A stretch of DNA of 64,000 bases. It comes from Cerrena zonata. Taxonomy: Eukaryota; Basidiomycota; Agaricomycetes; Polyporales; Cerrenaceae. This document shows, piece by piece, positions 11,620-24,380 of this stretch. Below the pieces are notes generated by a model. The model was given only the letters and a program-made list of their open reading frames with translations, was not told the origin of the DNA and searched no databases. Where the stretch lies: NCBI GenBank assembly GCA_038087015.1, contig JASBNA010000002.1, positions 744,001-808,000 on the forward strand. The letters run 5' to 3'. A program made the position numbers and the translations under genes. Each line of letters starts with the position of its first letter. The first letter of the stretch is position 1.

Positions 11620-13319
11620 CTACTCGGTAACGACAACACTCCAAGGGTGCTCGATGTCACCAACCTGGATTCCAACCAATTGTTTCCAGATAGGTCGCGA
11701 TACGGGACCCATCCCACCCGGACCCGTGGGGATATGGATGTCCTCACCAAGATAACCAATCTTGTTCACGGGACTGATGACAGCAGCAGTTCCTGTCGAA
11801 CATGACAAAGTGAGAAAAACGAATATGGGTGGAAACTGGGTAAAACACAAACCGGTTCCGAAGAACTCAACGAGGGAACCATCTTGAGCGGCTTGTTTAA
11901 TTTCCTTCATGGTGATCGGTCGCTCGTTGACAACAAACTTGCTTGGCTCTGGGAGACCTTCAAGTACAGCTTTGCCTGAAGCGTGATCCCGCGCGAGAGC
12001 AAGAGTCGAGTCACGGGTGATACCAGGGAGGATCATTCCGTCCAAAGGTGGTGTTACAAGTTCGGTGACTGTGACGAGGATGTTATCATCTTTGGCGGGA
12101 TTATAACTGTAATAATAGAGACTGACCTCCATCCGCATGCTTGAGGACAATAAAGGTGTTCATGGTACCAACCTCGGTGACGTGATGCTCAGGGCCATGT
12201 AACCAGAGGTTCTGTGCGTATCCCTTCTTTGCAGCCTCTCTTTGCGCAACAACGCCAGGTGCGTAGTTTGCGCCAAGCTTAAACGAGCCAATACCTAGGT
12301 GGACGGTTTATGGGGGACTGGTATGATGAATGTCAACCACAGACTCACCGCCGGGTGCAGCACGGCTGTATTCTGTGGTACCATACAACGCGATAGGCTT
12401 AAAGCCTTCGGGGTAGTACGGTCCTACAGGACTACAAATAACAAAAAGCAGTGCTTCAGTGGGTGGATGTACTCCAAGCGCAGCTTGGGTACCAACTGGA
12501 GATATTGCCTGTGAGCACGAGTTCCAAATATTTTGATAACATTCACGTACTTAGTGTAGGTCGGATATATAGAGAGTAGCCGGGAATGTCAGGTATCCAA
12601 TGTTTGTCGGTTTGGACGAGGCGTTTCAGAAGTTCAATAACAGCATCACCATTGAAAGCCTGAAGCACTGATATCAAATTTGAGAATGGTCATACTTGAG
12701 ATAATAACGTACCGGAAGGGCAACCCGCGCCGCACTCGTGTTCATTCGCTTCATGTTCATGTCGGGTCTGAAAAGTGTTACTTTACCACCTGGTTGACGA
12801 TAAGCCTTTAAACCCTCGAAAAGTTCTTGGGCATAGTGGAAAACAGTGGCACTAGGCTGTAATGATAGAGGACCATCTATTGAACGCCGAGTAAATATAT
12901 GTAAGTATAGAGTTCAGGCAGAGCGGAACTTGCTCACATGGCTCGATTTTGGGTGATCCCCATCCACTGGTTTGTGACCAAGGAATAGTCAACATATGGT
13001 CGGTCTGAAAACGGATTCAGGAAACCAAAACCGAGTCACTGCCAATCTTGACTCACAAATGTATGACCGAAGACAAGACTATCTGCAGCAGGAATTTGTT
13101 TGGGTTGTTTTGTGTTGACAACTTCCAAGCGAGAGGGCTAACATTGAGGTTCAATGTAAGAACGTGGTTTATGTTATAAGGTAGTACCTCGATGTCAGGT
13201 AACGAGGTGAACTCTCCAGCTGCCGTAGAGCCTAGTCTCGATAATGTGCGAGGAGTCCATGTTCTTGAGAGTGATCTTTGATTCGAGCACAAATACCGCA
13301 GGGTCCTGAGCGACGACAT
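11620..13319 (-). CDS. Branched-chain amino-acid aminotransferase, mitochondrial type
   Basis: A PLP enzyme that interconverts Leu, Ile and Val with their 2-oxo acids, using glutamate/2-oxoglutarate. It starts [20 protein letters not shown], an Arg/Ser-rich presequence that points to the mitochondrion. Family segments read across exons include [68 protein letters not shown] (the Lys is the PLP-binding residue), [13 protein letters not shown] and [17 protein letters not shown]. The C-terminus is [13 protein letters not shown] at 11620. The start faces 6-phosphogluconate dehydrogenase across 482 bases. No frame problem is seen. Confidence 0.93.
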
Positions 13320-13801
13320 GATAATGGAAGAAATGTCTACAATAGCAAGGTGGAACTTCTGTAATTGCTAAATACACCTCTGGATCCGACGAGTCACTGA
13401 AATTGACGAATGAGTGCAGCACGGCAAATTCCTGTCACAGGCGCGCAATGTCACACTAAAACGTCACGCTGTTACATTTTCGGACTTGAGTGGAATACAC
13501 GTAAAAGACACGCTTTTCAACTGACGTGAACGTGATTGGGAGTGAGAGTACGCGCACTGTATATCCCAGGTTCAGTGAGAACAGCACAGGGTAAAGTACA
13601 AATAAAATCGCAGGCTTATGCAGAAAGAGATGCAATGGGGTGTATGTTCCCGCGGTCACCCTGCCGGACCGACCCAGAGACGGCCGTAATCTCATCGACA
13701 TCACCGCAGAGCTCATCTAAGCAAACCTCAAATCCCCAACGACCGCATCTCCTCCTTTCCTCTCAACCACATCCTTACCTTCAACCTCTTCTAAACACAC
13801 A
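13320..13801. promoter_or_regulatory. Shared divergent promoter region (aminotransferase / 6PGDH)
   Basis: 482 bases separate the two start codons. The side toward 6PGDH is C/T-rich (13725-13800), as is common just upstream of highly expressed fungal genes. No defined binding site is claimed. Confidence 0.4.
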
Positions 13802-15703
13802 ATGGCAACGTACGTCTCTCGCATCTCTTTTGCTGAGCTCGTAGTTAATAATATAGGACAGTGGTGATATCGGTCTCATCGGCTTGGCCGTCATGGTACG
13901 CATATAGTCACCGTTCACGCAAGAACGACGTTGAACTCGCAATGTAGGGCCAAAATCTTATCCTCAACATGAACGACAAGGGTTTTACCGTCGTCGCATA
14001 CAACCGAACCACCAGCAAAGTTGACGATTTCCTTGCTAACGAGGCCAAGGGTGGGTGCATGCATATATACCGCTTTTTCGGACTATGCTTAACAATCTCG
14101 TCTTTTTAGGCACTAACGTCCAAGGTGCTCACTCTATTGAGGAGCTCTGCGCAAAGCTTAAGCGTCCTCGTAAAATTATCCTTCTCGTCAAGGCCGGTAG
14201 TGCCGTTGACAGCTTCATCCAGCAACTCGAGCCTTACCTTGAGGCTGGTGACATCATCATCGATGGTGGTAACTCCCACTACCCCGACTCTATCCGTCGT
14301 AGCAAAGAGCTTGAGGCCAAGGGTCTCCTCTTCGTTGGCTCTGGTGTCTCTGGTGGTGAGGAGGGTGCTCGTCATGGTCCCTCGCTCATGCCCGGTGGCT
14401 CGCCGGCTGCCTGGCCAGCCATCAAGGAGATTTTCCAGGCCACTGCCGCTCAAGTTAACGGCGAGCCTTGCTGTGATTGGGTAGGTGAGACCGGCGCGGG
14501 ACACTACGTGAAGATGGTCCACAACGGTGAGAAGTCTTCTCACGAATGTTATGAAGCTGTCTGACAATATGGGATCAAGGTATCGAATATGGTGACATGC
14601 AACTTATCGCTGAGGCTTACGATATCCTCAAGCGCGGTCTTGTTCTCTCCGACGATGAGATTGCTGATATCTTCTTCCAATGGAACAAGGGCGTCCTTGA
14701 CTCGTTCCTGATCGACATCACTGCCAACATTCTCAAGTTCAAGGATGACGATGGTGAGCCCCTTGTTGGCAAGATCCTCGATCAAGCTGGTCAAAAGGGT
14801 ACTGGTAAGTGGACTGCCGTCGCTGCCCTTGATGCTGGTATGCCTGGTGAGTAATATACTTCACACATTTTATCGATTGCAATTTGCTTACACATACCCA
14901 GTCACCCTTATCGGTGAGGCCGTCTTCGCCCGTTGCTTGTCCGCCATCAAGGAGGAGCGTGTCCGTGCAAGCAAAATCATTTCTGGTCCCAAGAAGGAGC
15001 CCTTCAAGGGCGACAAGAAGCAATTTATCGATGACCTCGAGCAAGCTCTCTATGCTTCCAAGATCATTTCTTACACTCAAGGTTTCATGCTTATGCGTCA
15101 AACTGCTGCTGAGGTTGGTGTTGTTATATATTGTTTCTCCAGTTTATGGTTTTGACATCAGCCTTAGCTTGGCTGGAACTTGAACTACGCTGGTATTGCT
15201 CAAATGTGGCGTGGAGGATGTATCATCAAGAGTGTTTTCCTTGGTGACATTACCTCCGCCTACCAGAAGAACCTCAAGCTTGAGTCTTTGCTCTTCGACG
15301 GCTTCTTCAACAAGGCCGTCCACACCGCCCAGGACGGCTGGAGGCGCATTATTGCTCAAGCCGTTCTCTGGGGTATCCCCACCCCCGCCTTCTCCACTGC
15401 TCTTGCCTTCTTCGACGGTTACAGGAGCGAGATCGTTCCCGCCAACCTTCTCCAGGCTCAGGTATGCCCCATTAAGTTTCGATCATTGAAATATTTACTA
15501 ACTACACTCACAGCGTGACTACTTCGGTGCCCACACTTTCCGTGTCCTCCCCGGCAAGGAGAACGCCAAGCTTAAGGCTGGCGAGGACATCCGTACGTGC
15601 TTTTTATCTCGTTGTGTTCTGGTCTATCTAAACATATTTATGTACAGACATCAACTGGACCGGTCGTGGCGGTAACGTCGCTGCTTCTTCGTATTCCGCT
15701 TAA
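13802..15703 (+). CDS. gnd1: 6-phosphogluconate dehydrogenase (decarboxylating)
   Basis: Third enzyme of the oxidative pentose phosphate pathway: oxidises 6-phosphogluconate to ribulose 5-phosphate and CO2 and yields NADPH. The first exon is only eight bases (ATGGCAAC); splicing gives [20 protein letters not shown], the Rossmann dinucleotide motif GLAVMG. Further landmarks are [68 protein letters not shown] (the catalytic Lys and His-Asn segment), [17 protein letters not shown] and RDYFGAHTF. It ends [13 protein letters not shown] at 15703. Strong pyrimidine preference at wobble positions (GTC, CTC, ACC) suggests high expression. The intron after the AAAE codons near 15115 contains a stop in every reading that retains it. 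Confidence 0.96.
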
Positions 15704-16024
15704 GTGCCTCACCAATGTGTTGTATCTACTGCGAGCTGTATCCTCACGCTTTGGAAAGTTGTATCAAGTAATAGTGAAAAAGGAAGCAGGAAACTGGGGT
15801 TGGTACGATAACTTTGTAGAAATCGAATTATAGACATCCTTCAATGGAACACAAGCTTTTAAAGCATATCATAGACGTGAATAGACATAAAAACATACTG
15901 TATGCGTGTTGGGTTTATAGTTTTTATTTGATCATGAACCCGATTGATCGTCAAAATCGCGATCTTCGCTTGTAAAGTTGCACTCAACCAAATTTGGAAG
16001 GCGTCAAGTAGATCAAAAACTTTC
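15704..16024. other. Intergenic region between 6PGDH and the ASNSD1-like gene
   Basis: 320 bases. The first half is the 3' region of 6PGDH, the second half the promoter of the next gene. No ORF of interest. Confidence 0.35.
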
Positions 16025-18507
16025 ATGTGTGGTATTTTCTTTTCTTGTCAGCGTGCCCGAAGAGAAGGTGAAGATAACTCTGCTGAATTCAGCGAGTTGT
16101 TCCAAGCACTAAAAGAAGCAAATACTTCACGGGGTATGTAACTGGCTTTGAACCACATTTTCATACATGGCCAACCAATCCAACGTTCTTTAGGACCTGA
16201 TGTACAGGACATCATCTCTACATCTGTTAACAGCGTTGAGCTGAACTTTTTTGCTTCTGAACTACGTCTCAGAGGTGATGAGCCTGTTGCACAACCGCAC
16301 CACGATGACGCAGGCAACATATTATGCTGGAATGGAGAGGTAAGAACATGCCTCATGACTCACCCCTTTTAACTCACGTTGTTTTCCCTAGATTTTCGAA
16401 GGGATAGAAGTCTGCGTTCTTTAGTTCTTTATATGTTCTGGTGTTGTTTTTTCTGACCGCGGAAATATCTTCGATAGGTTTCACCCGAAGAAAATGATGG
16501 TATCAAACTCTTTGGATTATTGCAAAAGACTGAGACAGCAGAAGATATCAGAGATATTCTCGGCTGCATCGAGGGTCCGTAAGTCCACTTGGATTATATC
16601 CATGCGTATAGATTGATTCTAAATTTCTGTCTCTGCCAGATACGCATTGGTTTACTACCACGTAGGTTGCATATATGTGACACCATGCAGCGGAAATGAA
16701 ATATTGATCTACACGTTCTTTTAGAAAGCATTGCAAAAGATTTTCATTGCACGAGACCCTTTAGGAAGGAGGTCGTTGCTTGTGCATATGCCCAACGAAC
16801 AGAACCCTCGATTCCTGCTATCGTCAGTATCGATAGGGGCCCATCCTTTGTATGACCTTGAGGAGTTATCGACGAGATCGATATTTTACATCGACGTCGA
16901 TCAGCTTTCTACTACGGAAGTAAGTCACCTCATTCTTTGTATAACGGTACGTTAGCCTTAAGCCTGAAAATATAGATGTTAAACTTCGATACATGTTTGT
17001 TATCGCTCCCTCGTCAGCGGCCTGAAAATCCGCTGCCATTCGTAAGCTTATCGGACCTACTCGATACCCATGTCTTGCTCACAACCCACCTATAGGCTAT
17101 ACCGCAAACGGTTAACCGTGTTATTCCTGGAGAAGAGCCGTCGGTAAAAGATTTAGATCATATACCGGACTATCTGGTCAAAGCTGTAGATGACTTAATA
17201 TATCACCTGGATAGGAGCGTAATGCTTCGTGTGCGAGACATACCTCAGCATAGGTACGCGTTCCTCAGATCGTCAGGTTGACCGCTCAATACCAATGCTT
17301 TATTAGCTGCAGCAAAGGAAACGCTCGGGTTGCTGTGCTTTTCAGTGGTGGTATTGACTCGACTATGTTGGCATACCTTGCACACAGGTAACATCTTTCA
17401 TTTCTCACGATCCACTATAGCAATACTAACAGCAAAGTCCAGACACATCCCATTAGATGAGCCAATAGACCTCCTAAATGTCGGATTTGAGAACCCTAGA
17501 AAGATTCTGGTACAAGCCGAAGGAAACCTTGGTGCTCTGCCGCGGAGAGAAAAGAAAGCGAAACTCCGTGATCGCATGGAGTATGGAACAATCGATGTCA
17601 CTTACAACGTGCCGGATAGGCTCACGGGACTTCAAGAGGTTGAAGAACTTAGACGGCTGTGTCCTGGTCGACTATGGAATTTTGTAAGCTTTTATTGAAG
17701 TGTATTGCTTGAACACTTTCTTACTGGTTTTAACATTAGGTGGAGATAAACGTACCGTACGAAGTACGTATATTATCGCTATCGTTCAACTCGTTATCAA
17801 TATGTCTATAGGAATATCAAGGAGCTCGTGCTACTGTGGAGGCACTCATGTTCCCAGGTAGAACCGTCATGGATCTGGTGAGCACTTTCTTGTGACCATG
17901 TATACCCCAAACTGACCATCAAAACAGAGTCTGGCGATTGCTCTATATTTCGCTGCAAGGGGCATAGGGCAAGTTCGTGACAATCCTGAGTCGGAAGCCA
18001 AGCCATACACAAGCACAGCACGCGTTCTGTTGAACGGTCTAGGTTCAGATGAATTATTAGGTGGGTACGGACGGTATCGTACGGCCTACAAAGCAGCTGG
18101 TTGGCAAGCCATCATAGACGAGGTAAGTCCAAGTTTAAATCAACCACGTATTCTGAACGATACTTAACGGGTACCGTCAGCTCCAACTAGAAATAGATCG
18201 TATACCAGCTAGAAATCTTGGAAGAGATGATCGAGTAATCTCATCGCATGGCAAAGAGACTCGCCATCCATTTTTGTCCCTGTCGGTTGTTTCGTTCCTC
18301 GCCCAACTCCCCGTGCAACACAAATTGGATCCGAGACTTCCGCCTGGACTCGGGGAGAAGATGCTTTTGAGACTGGCTGCTAGGAAAGTTGGTCTGGTAG
18401 AGGCGAGTGCGAGGAAGAAGAGAGCTATGCAATTTGGTAGTCATTCGGCTAGAATGAGTCCTGGAGAAGCAGATAGAAAGGGAGACCTTTTGATAGCAGA
18501 GCAATAG
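16025..18507 (+). CDS. Asparagine synthetase domain-containing protein (ASNSD1-like)
   Basis: Begins MCGIFFSC, so Cys2 is placed as the N-terminal nucleophile of a class II glutamine amidotransferase after Met removal. The amidotransferase part includes ELRLRGDEP, ILCWNGEIFEG and IARDPLGRRSLLV. The synthetase domain has the ATP-binding PP-loop ARVAVLFSGGIDSTMLAYLA. Later segments are LLNGLGSDELLGGYGRYR, GRDDRVISSHGKETRHPFLS and LRLAARKVGL. The order matches ASNSD1/YML096W rather than true asparagine synthetase, which is longer and has a different C-terminal region. Substrate is not known for the family. About ten introns were read, several with short exons near 17040-17240. Stop at 18507. Confidence 0.87.
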
Positions 18508-18674
18508 AATTTTACATTTGTTTTCTATCGCTGAACAACTGCTGAAATGAATTTCTGAGATATGAGGAATTTCGCCGGACCGACGCGTGTGACGGACGCG
18601 TTGGTTTATGAAGTTCATGAGCGCCTGTCTGGGGTACTCTTCTTAACCTTCACTCTCAGTACATAGTGCTTGAC

Positions 18675-19932
18675 ATGGCTTTCCAACAAGCAGCAAGTCG
18701 TCTCGTCGGTATGTTGATACTTGGCAATCTATATTACTGAGCTTTAAATAATAGTGGATAGTTCCCGTGGCCATGGCTGCGGCCTTGTTCCAAGCTAGCA
18801 TCTATGACGTTCCCGGAGGCTACCGTGCAGTCATGTTCGATCGGTTCTCTGGTGTAAAGGACGAGGTATGTTTTGATCCTACTTCATAGTTATCCTTGCT
18901 CACGGAACACCGTATCACAATTTAGGCTAAAGCTGAAGGCACTCATTTCTTGGTCCCGTGGTTGCAGCGAGCTATTCTCTATGACTGTCGTATTAAACCC
19001 AGAGTAAGCACCCTCATATCATTTATGTGATTTCCTATCCTCAGAGCTATGATATAGAATATCACCACCACCACTGGTTCAAAAGACTTGCAGATGATCT
19101 CAATTACGTTGCGTGTCATGTCACGACCGGATGTTGACCATCTCTCGAAAATCTACCAAAACTTGGGTTTAGACTATGACGAGAGAGTCTTACCCTCGAT
19201 CGGAAATGAAGTGCTGAAGAGCATCGTGGCACAGTTTGATGCTGCCGAGTTGATCACCCAGCGCGAAGTTGTGAGTAGTATTACAAGACATATGTCATGT
19301 TTGTGGTCATTGACAGCTTCTTCAAGGTTTCATCAAGAATTCGGGAAGACTTGCTTCAACGGGCGGGAGAATTCAATCTCAAGCTTGAAGACGTCTCTAT
19401 CACACATTTGACCTTCGGCAAGGTTGGTTTATATCAACGACTATATCGAGACTGAGACTGACATTCACCGAATAGGAATTCACACAAGTATGCTAATTTT
19501 AGTACGTGTAAGGACGCAGCTGACAGGATGTACACAGGCTGTTGAGGCTAAACAAATTGCTCAGCAAGGTAAGCTTTGTATATGATCTACAGTGGCTTAA
19601 AGTGGACCGCTGACATGGTGAATGCCGCAGATGCGGAACGTGCGAAGTTCATCGTTGAGAAGGTATGTAAATGACCGAGTAAGGCACGACTCTATACTGA
19701 CCCCGGGTTAAAGGCGGAACAAGAAAAGCAGGCTGCGGTCATCCGTGCGGAGGGAGAGGCAGAGGCAGCTGCGACGATTTCTCGGGCGTTGAACAAGGCG
19801 GGAGAGGCATTCGTCGCATTTCGTAAAATTGAAGCGAGCAAGGCGATTGCTCAGTCACTGGCCAACAATCCGAATGTGACGTACATCCCGAGCGGGAACG
19901 GTGTGCTTCTGAATGTGCCCACGCGTTCGTAG
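18675..19932 (+). CDS. PHB1: Prohibitin 1
   Basis: One of two subunits of the ring-shaped prohibitin complex of the mitochondrial inner membrane, involved in cristae upkeep and m-AAA protease control. It begins [11 protein letters not shown], then a membrane segment ([20 protein letters not shown]) and the PHB/SPFH domain: [93 protein letters not shown] and [22 protein letters not shown]-terminal coiled coil is rich in Ala, Glu and Lys. It ends [14 protein letters not shown]. Several introns interrupt the C-terminal half, where exons are as short as a few codons. It starts only 167 bases after the preceding stop, both on the + strand. Confidence 0.95.
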
Positions 19933-20139
19933 AGTAGACATTGATATGTACTATTGGAATAATCATTGGTTCTCCACTCCTAAGGATAGATAGACTGCAA
20001 GAGCAGAGGACAGCGCTCGGTGTGGAATGAAGTTTTGTGGGCGGCTGAGGATGTCGGGGTTTCCCGCGTGTCGGTTGGAGGAGGGACGGTCGCGGGTTCA
20101 CGACTTGTCCTCTGTCGTTGTTCTCTCAGTTTGACTGTC

Positions 20140-20240
20140 ATCGTCTCTGGTCTTTTCTCTCTCTCTTTCTCTCTCATCTCTCTCCTCTCCTCTCGTCTCC
20201 CTCTCCTCATTCTGTCTCTATCCTCTCTGTCTCATATTTG
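20140..20240 (+). promoter_or_regulatory. C/T-rich stretch upstream of the Pub1-like gene
   Basis: About 100 bases of nearly pure pyrimidine on the + strand, built of TCTC repeats, starting 230 bases before ATG 20369. Such stretches mark core promoters and 5' leaders of well-expressed fungal genes. Confidence 0.45.
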
Positions 20241-20368
20241 CCTGTCTAACATTCCCCGTGTCAATTTTCGTATTGTAATTATCGCGTCTCATCGCTTTCT
20301 TTTTCCCTCTCAATACTTACCACCAAACATTCCTGCAGGCGTAACGATTTCATTATCTTTCTGCTATC

Positions 20369-21850
20369 ATGAATCCAATGGGTCCCATGTCACCTGCAGA
20401 AGCCCCCGTACGTCCCTCATTCACCATACGCTTGTACCTCTTTAACACTTCTACTTTTCGCTTCCCTTTGACAGAGGCGGGCTCACCTTTACGTCGGCAA
20501 TCTGAGCCCCAGGGTTACGGAGTATATGCTTACAGAGATTTTCGCCGTGGCTGGGCCCGTCCAACATGTCAAAATCATCCCCGATCGAAACTATCAACAT
20601 GGCGGCCTTAACTATGGATTCGTAGAATACATGGATATGCGGGCCGCTGAGACTGCTTTGCAAACCCTCAATGGACGCAAGATCTTCGACACCGAGATTC
20701 GCGTCAACTGGGCTTATCAGGGTCAACAAAATAAAGAGGACACCAGCAACCACTACCACGTCTTCGTCGGCGATCTCAGCCCTGAGGTCAATGACGATGT
20801 TCTTGCAAAAGCGTTCGCTGCCTTCGGCACCCTCTCCGATGCTCGTGTCATGTGGGATATGAACTCTGGAAAGTCTCGCGGCTACGGTTTCCTCGCTTTC
20901 AGGGATAAGACCGATGCCGAGCAGGCAATTGCCACCATGAACGGCGAATGGCTTGGGTCTCGTGCCATCCGTGTCAACTGGGCTAACCAGAAGACCCAAG
21001 GGGCTCCTGCCCCTGGTGGCCGTCCCAACGGAGGTATGGGTGGTGCCCCCGCCCCCATCAATTTCCAGGGTGGTCCCCTCTCGTACGAGTCTGTCGTTCA
21101 GCAGACTCCTGCATACAACACCACCGTCTACGTTGGTAACCTTGTCCCCTATTGCACGCAGGCAGACCTTATTCCTCTCTTCCAATCGATCGGTTATTTG
21201 TCCGAGATTCGCATGCAAGCCGATCGCGGCTTTGCCTTCGTGAAGTTGGACACACACGAGCACGCCGCTATGGCCATCGTTCAACTTCAGGGTCAGATGG
21301 TTCATGGTCGGCCTATCAAATGTAGCTGGGGGAAGGACAGGGCTGACGGAGGTGTTGCCATGTCTCCCACTGCTATTAGCCCCGCTCCCGCTGCTGCTCC
21401 CTATAATATGGTAAGACTTTGTTCGTATAACCCTCAAACTATGGAATCCTAACCTTTCCCATAGCCTATGTATGGTATCCCGCAACCTAACACCTACGGG
21501 CAGTACGGATTCGGTGGGTAGAAATCAGTCTCACAGTTGCACTACTCACTGATCACTTATTTTGAAAACAGCGCCAGGTATTGGCAGTCCTGCGGCTCCC
21601 GCTGCCACTGCGGGTATGGGTATGGGTGCAGGTGCTCAATCTGGTGCTGCAGACCCTAATGCCGCTGCTGGGCAGGCTGCTCAAGGACAATGGCCTAGTG
21701 ATTACTATTCAAACTACTGGGGCGGTGAGTATTCTTTTCATCTGTGTCGTAGCGCCATTGCTAAACAGAGATCGGTCTGAAGGTTATTATGGGCAGCAAG
21801 CCGCTGGCCAACAGGGCGCAGTGGATGGTCAGCACCAGGGTGCTGCTTAA
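20369..21850 (+). CDS. pub1: Pub1/TIA1-like RNA-binding protein with three RRMs
   Basis: Poly(U)- and poly(A)-binding protein family that affects mRNA stability and enters stress granules. After the intron at about 20409-20474 the protein runs into RRM1 (HLYVGNLSPRVTEYMLTEIF, then YGFVEYMDMRAAETAL), RRM2 (HVFVGDLSPEVNDDVLAKAF; SRGYGFLAFRDKTDAEQAI) and RRM3 (TTVYVGNLVPYCTQADLIPL; RGFAFVKLDTHEHAAMAIVQ). The RNP1 and RNP2 aromatic residues are all in place. The C-terminal tail is Ala/Gly/Gln-rich with YY pairs, a low-complexity region typical of granule-forming proteins. Stop at 21850. The first RRM is nearest to Pub1 and S. pombe Csx1-like proteins; the three-RRM layout fits both. Confidence 0.93.
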
Positions 21851-22109
21851 GTTTTTTTGTACCCATATTGTATGAACTCTTTGTCACTTGTTGAGTGTTG
21901 TATCCCTCTCGACTATCGGTTCGTATTTCGTCTTCTGTGTGCTAGTATGAATCGATATTCCTTTTCTCAGCTCGCTCTTTATCGTTTGACTTGTTTCTGC
22001 GAGATAGTTGCCGTTTTCGCTGCGGATTTTGACTAATGACAAATGAATGACCAGCGTGTATAGATTGTTATAGGGAGTAATAAGACATCAAAACCACCAA
22101 GCTAACTAA

Positions 22110-23302
22110 CTACACGGCATTTCCACCAGTCGCGTCACCACTAGTCGAGAAACCACCAGCTCCGGAACCAGCTCCGGGATCGTTAGCGATGTTCTGTCCA
22201 TTATCTGCGGCGTTCACGACGTGACCACCTTGAGCATCGCCAGCACTGCCTGAGAAAGCGTTACCACCACCGTTGAGGCGTTGAGCTGAGGGAGCTGTAG
22301 GTAAGATTAATAAGGTTGGTCGAGCAACAAATAGTGCATTGTTCACTTACGAGGAGGAGCTGGACCGCCGGGGGCTCCAGGTGGAGGAGCTGTGCCAGGA
22401 GGACCGGGCGGACCAGGAGGGGGTGCGCCGCTGCCTCCATTAAAACCAGAGCCGTTTGAGCTCCCATCGCCTCCCAAGGCATCAACTTCTCCCTGGTCTA
22501 AATTACCACCATTGGCATGACCAACAGAACCGGAGTATGCGTTACCGCCTCCGCCGTTGAGACCTCCGCGACCACCCTGCGCATTACCAGAGGTCACTTC
22601 ACCACCAGTGCCAGCGGTTCCACCAGCGTTTGAGATATCTCGTTTAGTCGGGACGCTGCCAGAGTTACCACCGGTTGCAGTACCGCTGGTAGCGAATCCG
22701 CCGTTACCAACAGTGTCTGAATAACAAAGGGGTAAGTTGATTCCATTGTATGAGGTACGTATGACACTTACTGCTGTCGACCCCGTTGTTGACATTGCTC
22801 GTTCCAACGTTAGCGACGCTACCACCATCCGCGTTACCGGTGGGTCCAGTGTACGCATTACCACCCGAACCACGTCCTCCACCGTTACCGCCATCAGCAT
22901 TTCCAGTAGAAGTGAAGCCACCAGTACCGGAGCCGTCTACAAAGCAATGTGAGAAGTTGGCAAAAAGACTATTGCAAAAATCTTACTCGAGCCAGTGTTC
23001 GTGATAGTGTTGTCCTCGCTATCAGCTTGGTTAAAAATACTACCACCATCGACATCGCTGCTTGGACCAGTGTATGCATTACCACCGGCAGTTTGGGAGT
23101 CGTCTACACGAGCCTGGTGATGCTTTGTGTGAGTGCCAGCGGCAGCGTTAGTGACGGCATCTGGAATCCCCCGCGCGAATGCAGGAGGATGAGGGACCGA
23201 AATGCCTCCGGGAAGGTTGGGGGAGGTTGGTGCGGCTGATACGAGACTGGGGCTGACTGTTGCAGCCGCGACGATAGAGAAGGCGATGATAGGGCTGCGC
23301 AT
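22110..23302 (-). CDS. Secreted Gly/Asn-rich repeat protein A (unrecognised family)
   Basis: The largest of four neighbouring paralogues, about 350 residues. It starts MRSPIIAFSIVAAATVSPSL, a signal peptide cut near VSAAP. A pro-region rich in Pro/His follows, then VDDSQTAGGNAYTGPSSD, which begins the repeats. Units of the type GGNAYTGPTGNADGGSV, GNAYSGSVGHANGGN and GNAFSGSAGDAQGGHV recur, separated by GGFTSTGNADGGN-type units. A collagen-like Pro/Gly run (PPPGPPGPPG) lies near the end of the third large exon. A Lys-Arg pair in VPTKRDIS could be a Kex2-like site. All four introns are phase 1; three split an Asn codon (A|AY). No cysteine is seen. Stop TAG at 22110. A TATA sequence lies at 23411-23417. 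Function unknown; a cell-wall or extracellular matrix role is only a guess. Confidence 0.72.
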
Positions 23303-24380
23303 GTTGAGGCTTGAGCTAGTTGCTGTTGCTGGTGACTATTAGACGAATCCTAGGGTATAGAAAGAGAGAGAAAGAGAAGGGTTTGGCGGATGGAAATGGC
23401 GTGCACACACTTATATATGGGCTGGCTAAAAATTCGCATTCCGACGCGTCTTCTCGAGCTCGACGATGAACTTCAATAGAAGACCTTCCTATTTTGGAAA
23501 GTCCCTCGCCCGAATAAGATAAGCACAGCCACAATGTGTTTAGTCTCGTAGTGCGGTCACGGCGGCTGGGTGCGAACTGTTACGATGACGAGCTGATTCA
23601 AAGTCCATATCCAGACGTCGGTCTCAAGGAGAGGGCTTGTGTTGAAGCTGGGTTTCTTGTGTTGGTCTGCATCAATTCTCATACTTACAGCATTCGTGTT
23701 CACTGTTGACGTCGACGCGGAACATCATCGAACAGATGTTCTTCACTTCGATGCGAATGAAATATCCAAAGACTCGTTTACTTATACTTCCAGATGCCAG
23801 TGGTGTATTAACTTTCCGCTCAAAAAGTAGTCACTACCTAGTCTGGGGAGAATGGCCTGCCGAATTTGAAACTCCCTACCTTTCGGCGGATGATCTCAAT
23901 CTGGGTTATGATGTCACCTAGCTACAGACACCTATCATTCGCACTGTAGCGCTATTCTGTACACATTTTCGGGGGGCTTATCCTCAGGTAGTGTGTCGAA
24001 TTCAAGTAAGCCCCATTATCCAAGTAACCAAATTTTTAAACTATGACCATCCGCAGGCCACTTGATACTAATGCAGTTATCCCGCTAGGGGAACTCCAAC
24101 GATACTCGAGTCACTCGTTTCCCCCCCTTTCGGGCCTCAGGCATTGAACCTGCACATAGTGACTATTGCGTGGATGGGCGGATGTGGAGCACAACGAACC
24201 ACTCCGCCCCTGCATCCTTCGTCGGAATGGAGGCGATATGGTTTTCACCTGGGAGTGACTATCTGCCGCTCCAACTAATAGAAGTGTCTCAACATAAATA
24301 GCGAGGCAGAACACTCGGCGTCGATACCAAACAACACACCAACTTCGAGTCCACATCTTCACAATTTTCACACTTTCACA
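23303..24380. promoter_or_regulatory. Divergent intergenic region between repeat genes A and B
   Basis: 1.08 kb between two divergent start codons. It holds a TATA sequence for gene A (CATATATAAG on the minus strand, 23411-23417), an A/T box for gene B (CATAAATAG near 24293) and an inverted repeat at 23468-23486 that also occurs upstream of gene D. The short frames at 23639-23921 show no family features. Confidence 0.4.

Noticed and set aside
20451..21485. 344-codon frame on the minus strand
   Set aside because: It is the exact antisense shadow of the Pub1-like gene, whose RRM motifs are unmistakable on the + strand; the length arises from codon bias.
23639..23921. Two overlapping short frames between repeat genes A and B
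   Set aside because: No features of the neighbouring family, no ATG context, and they overlap in different frames.
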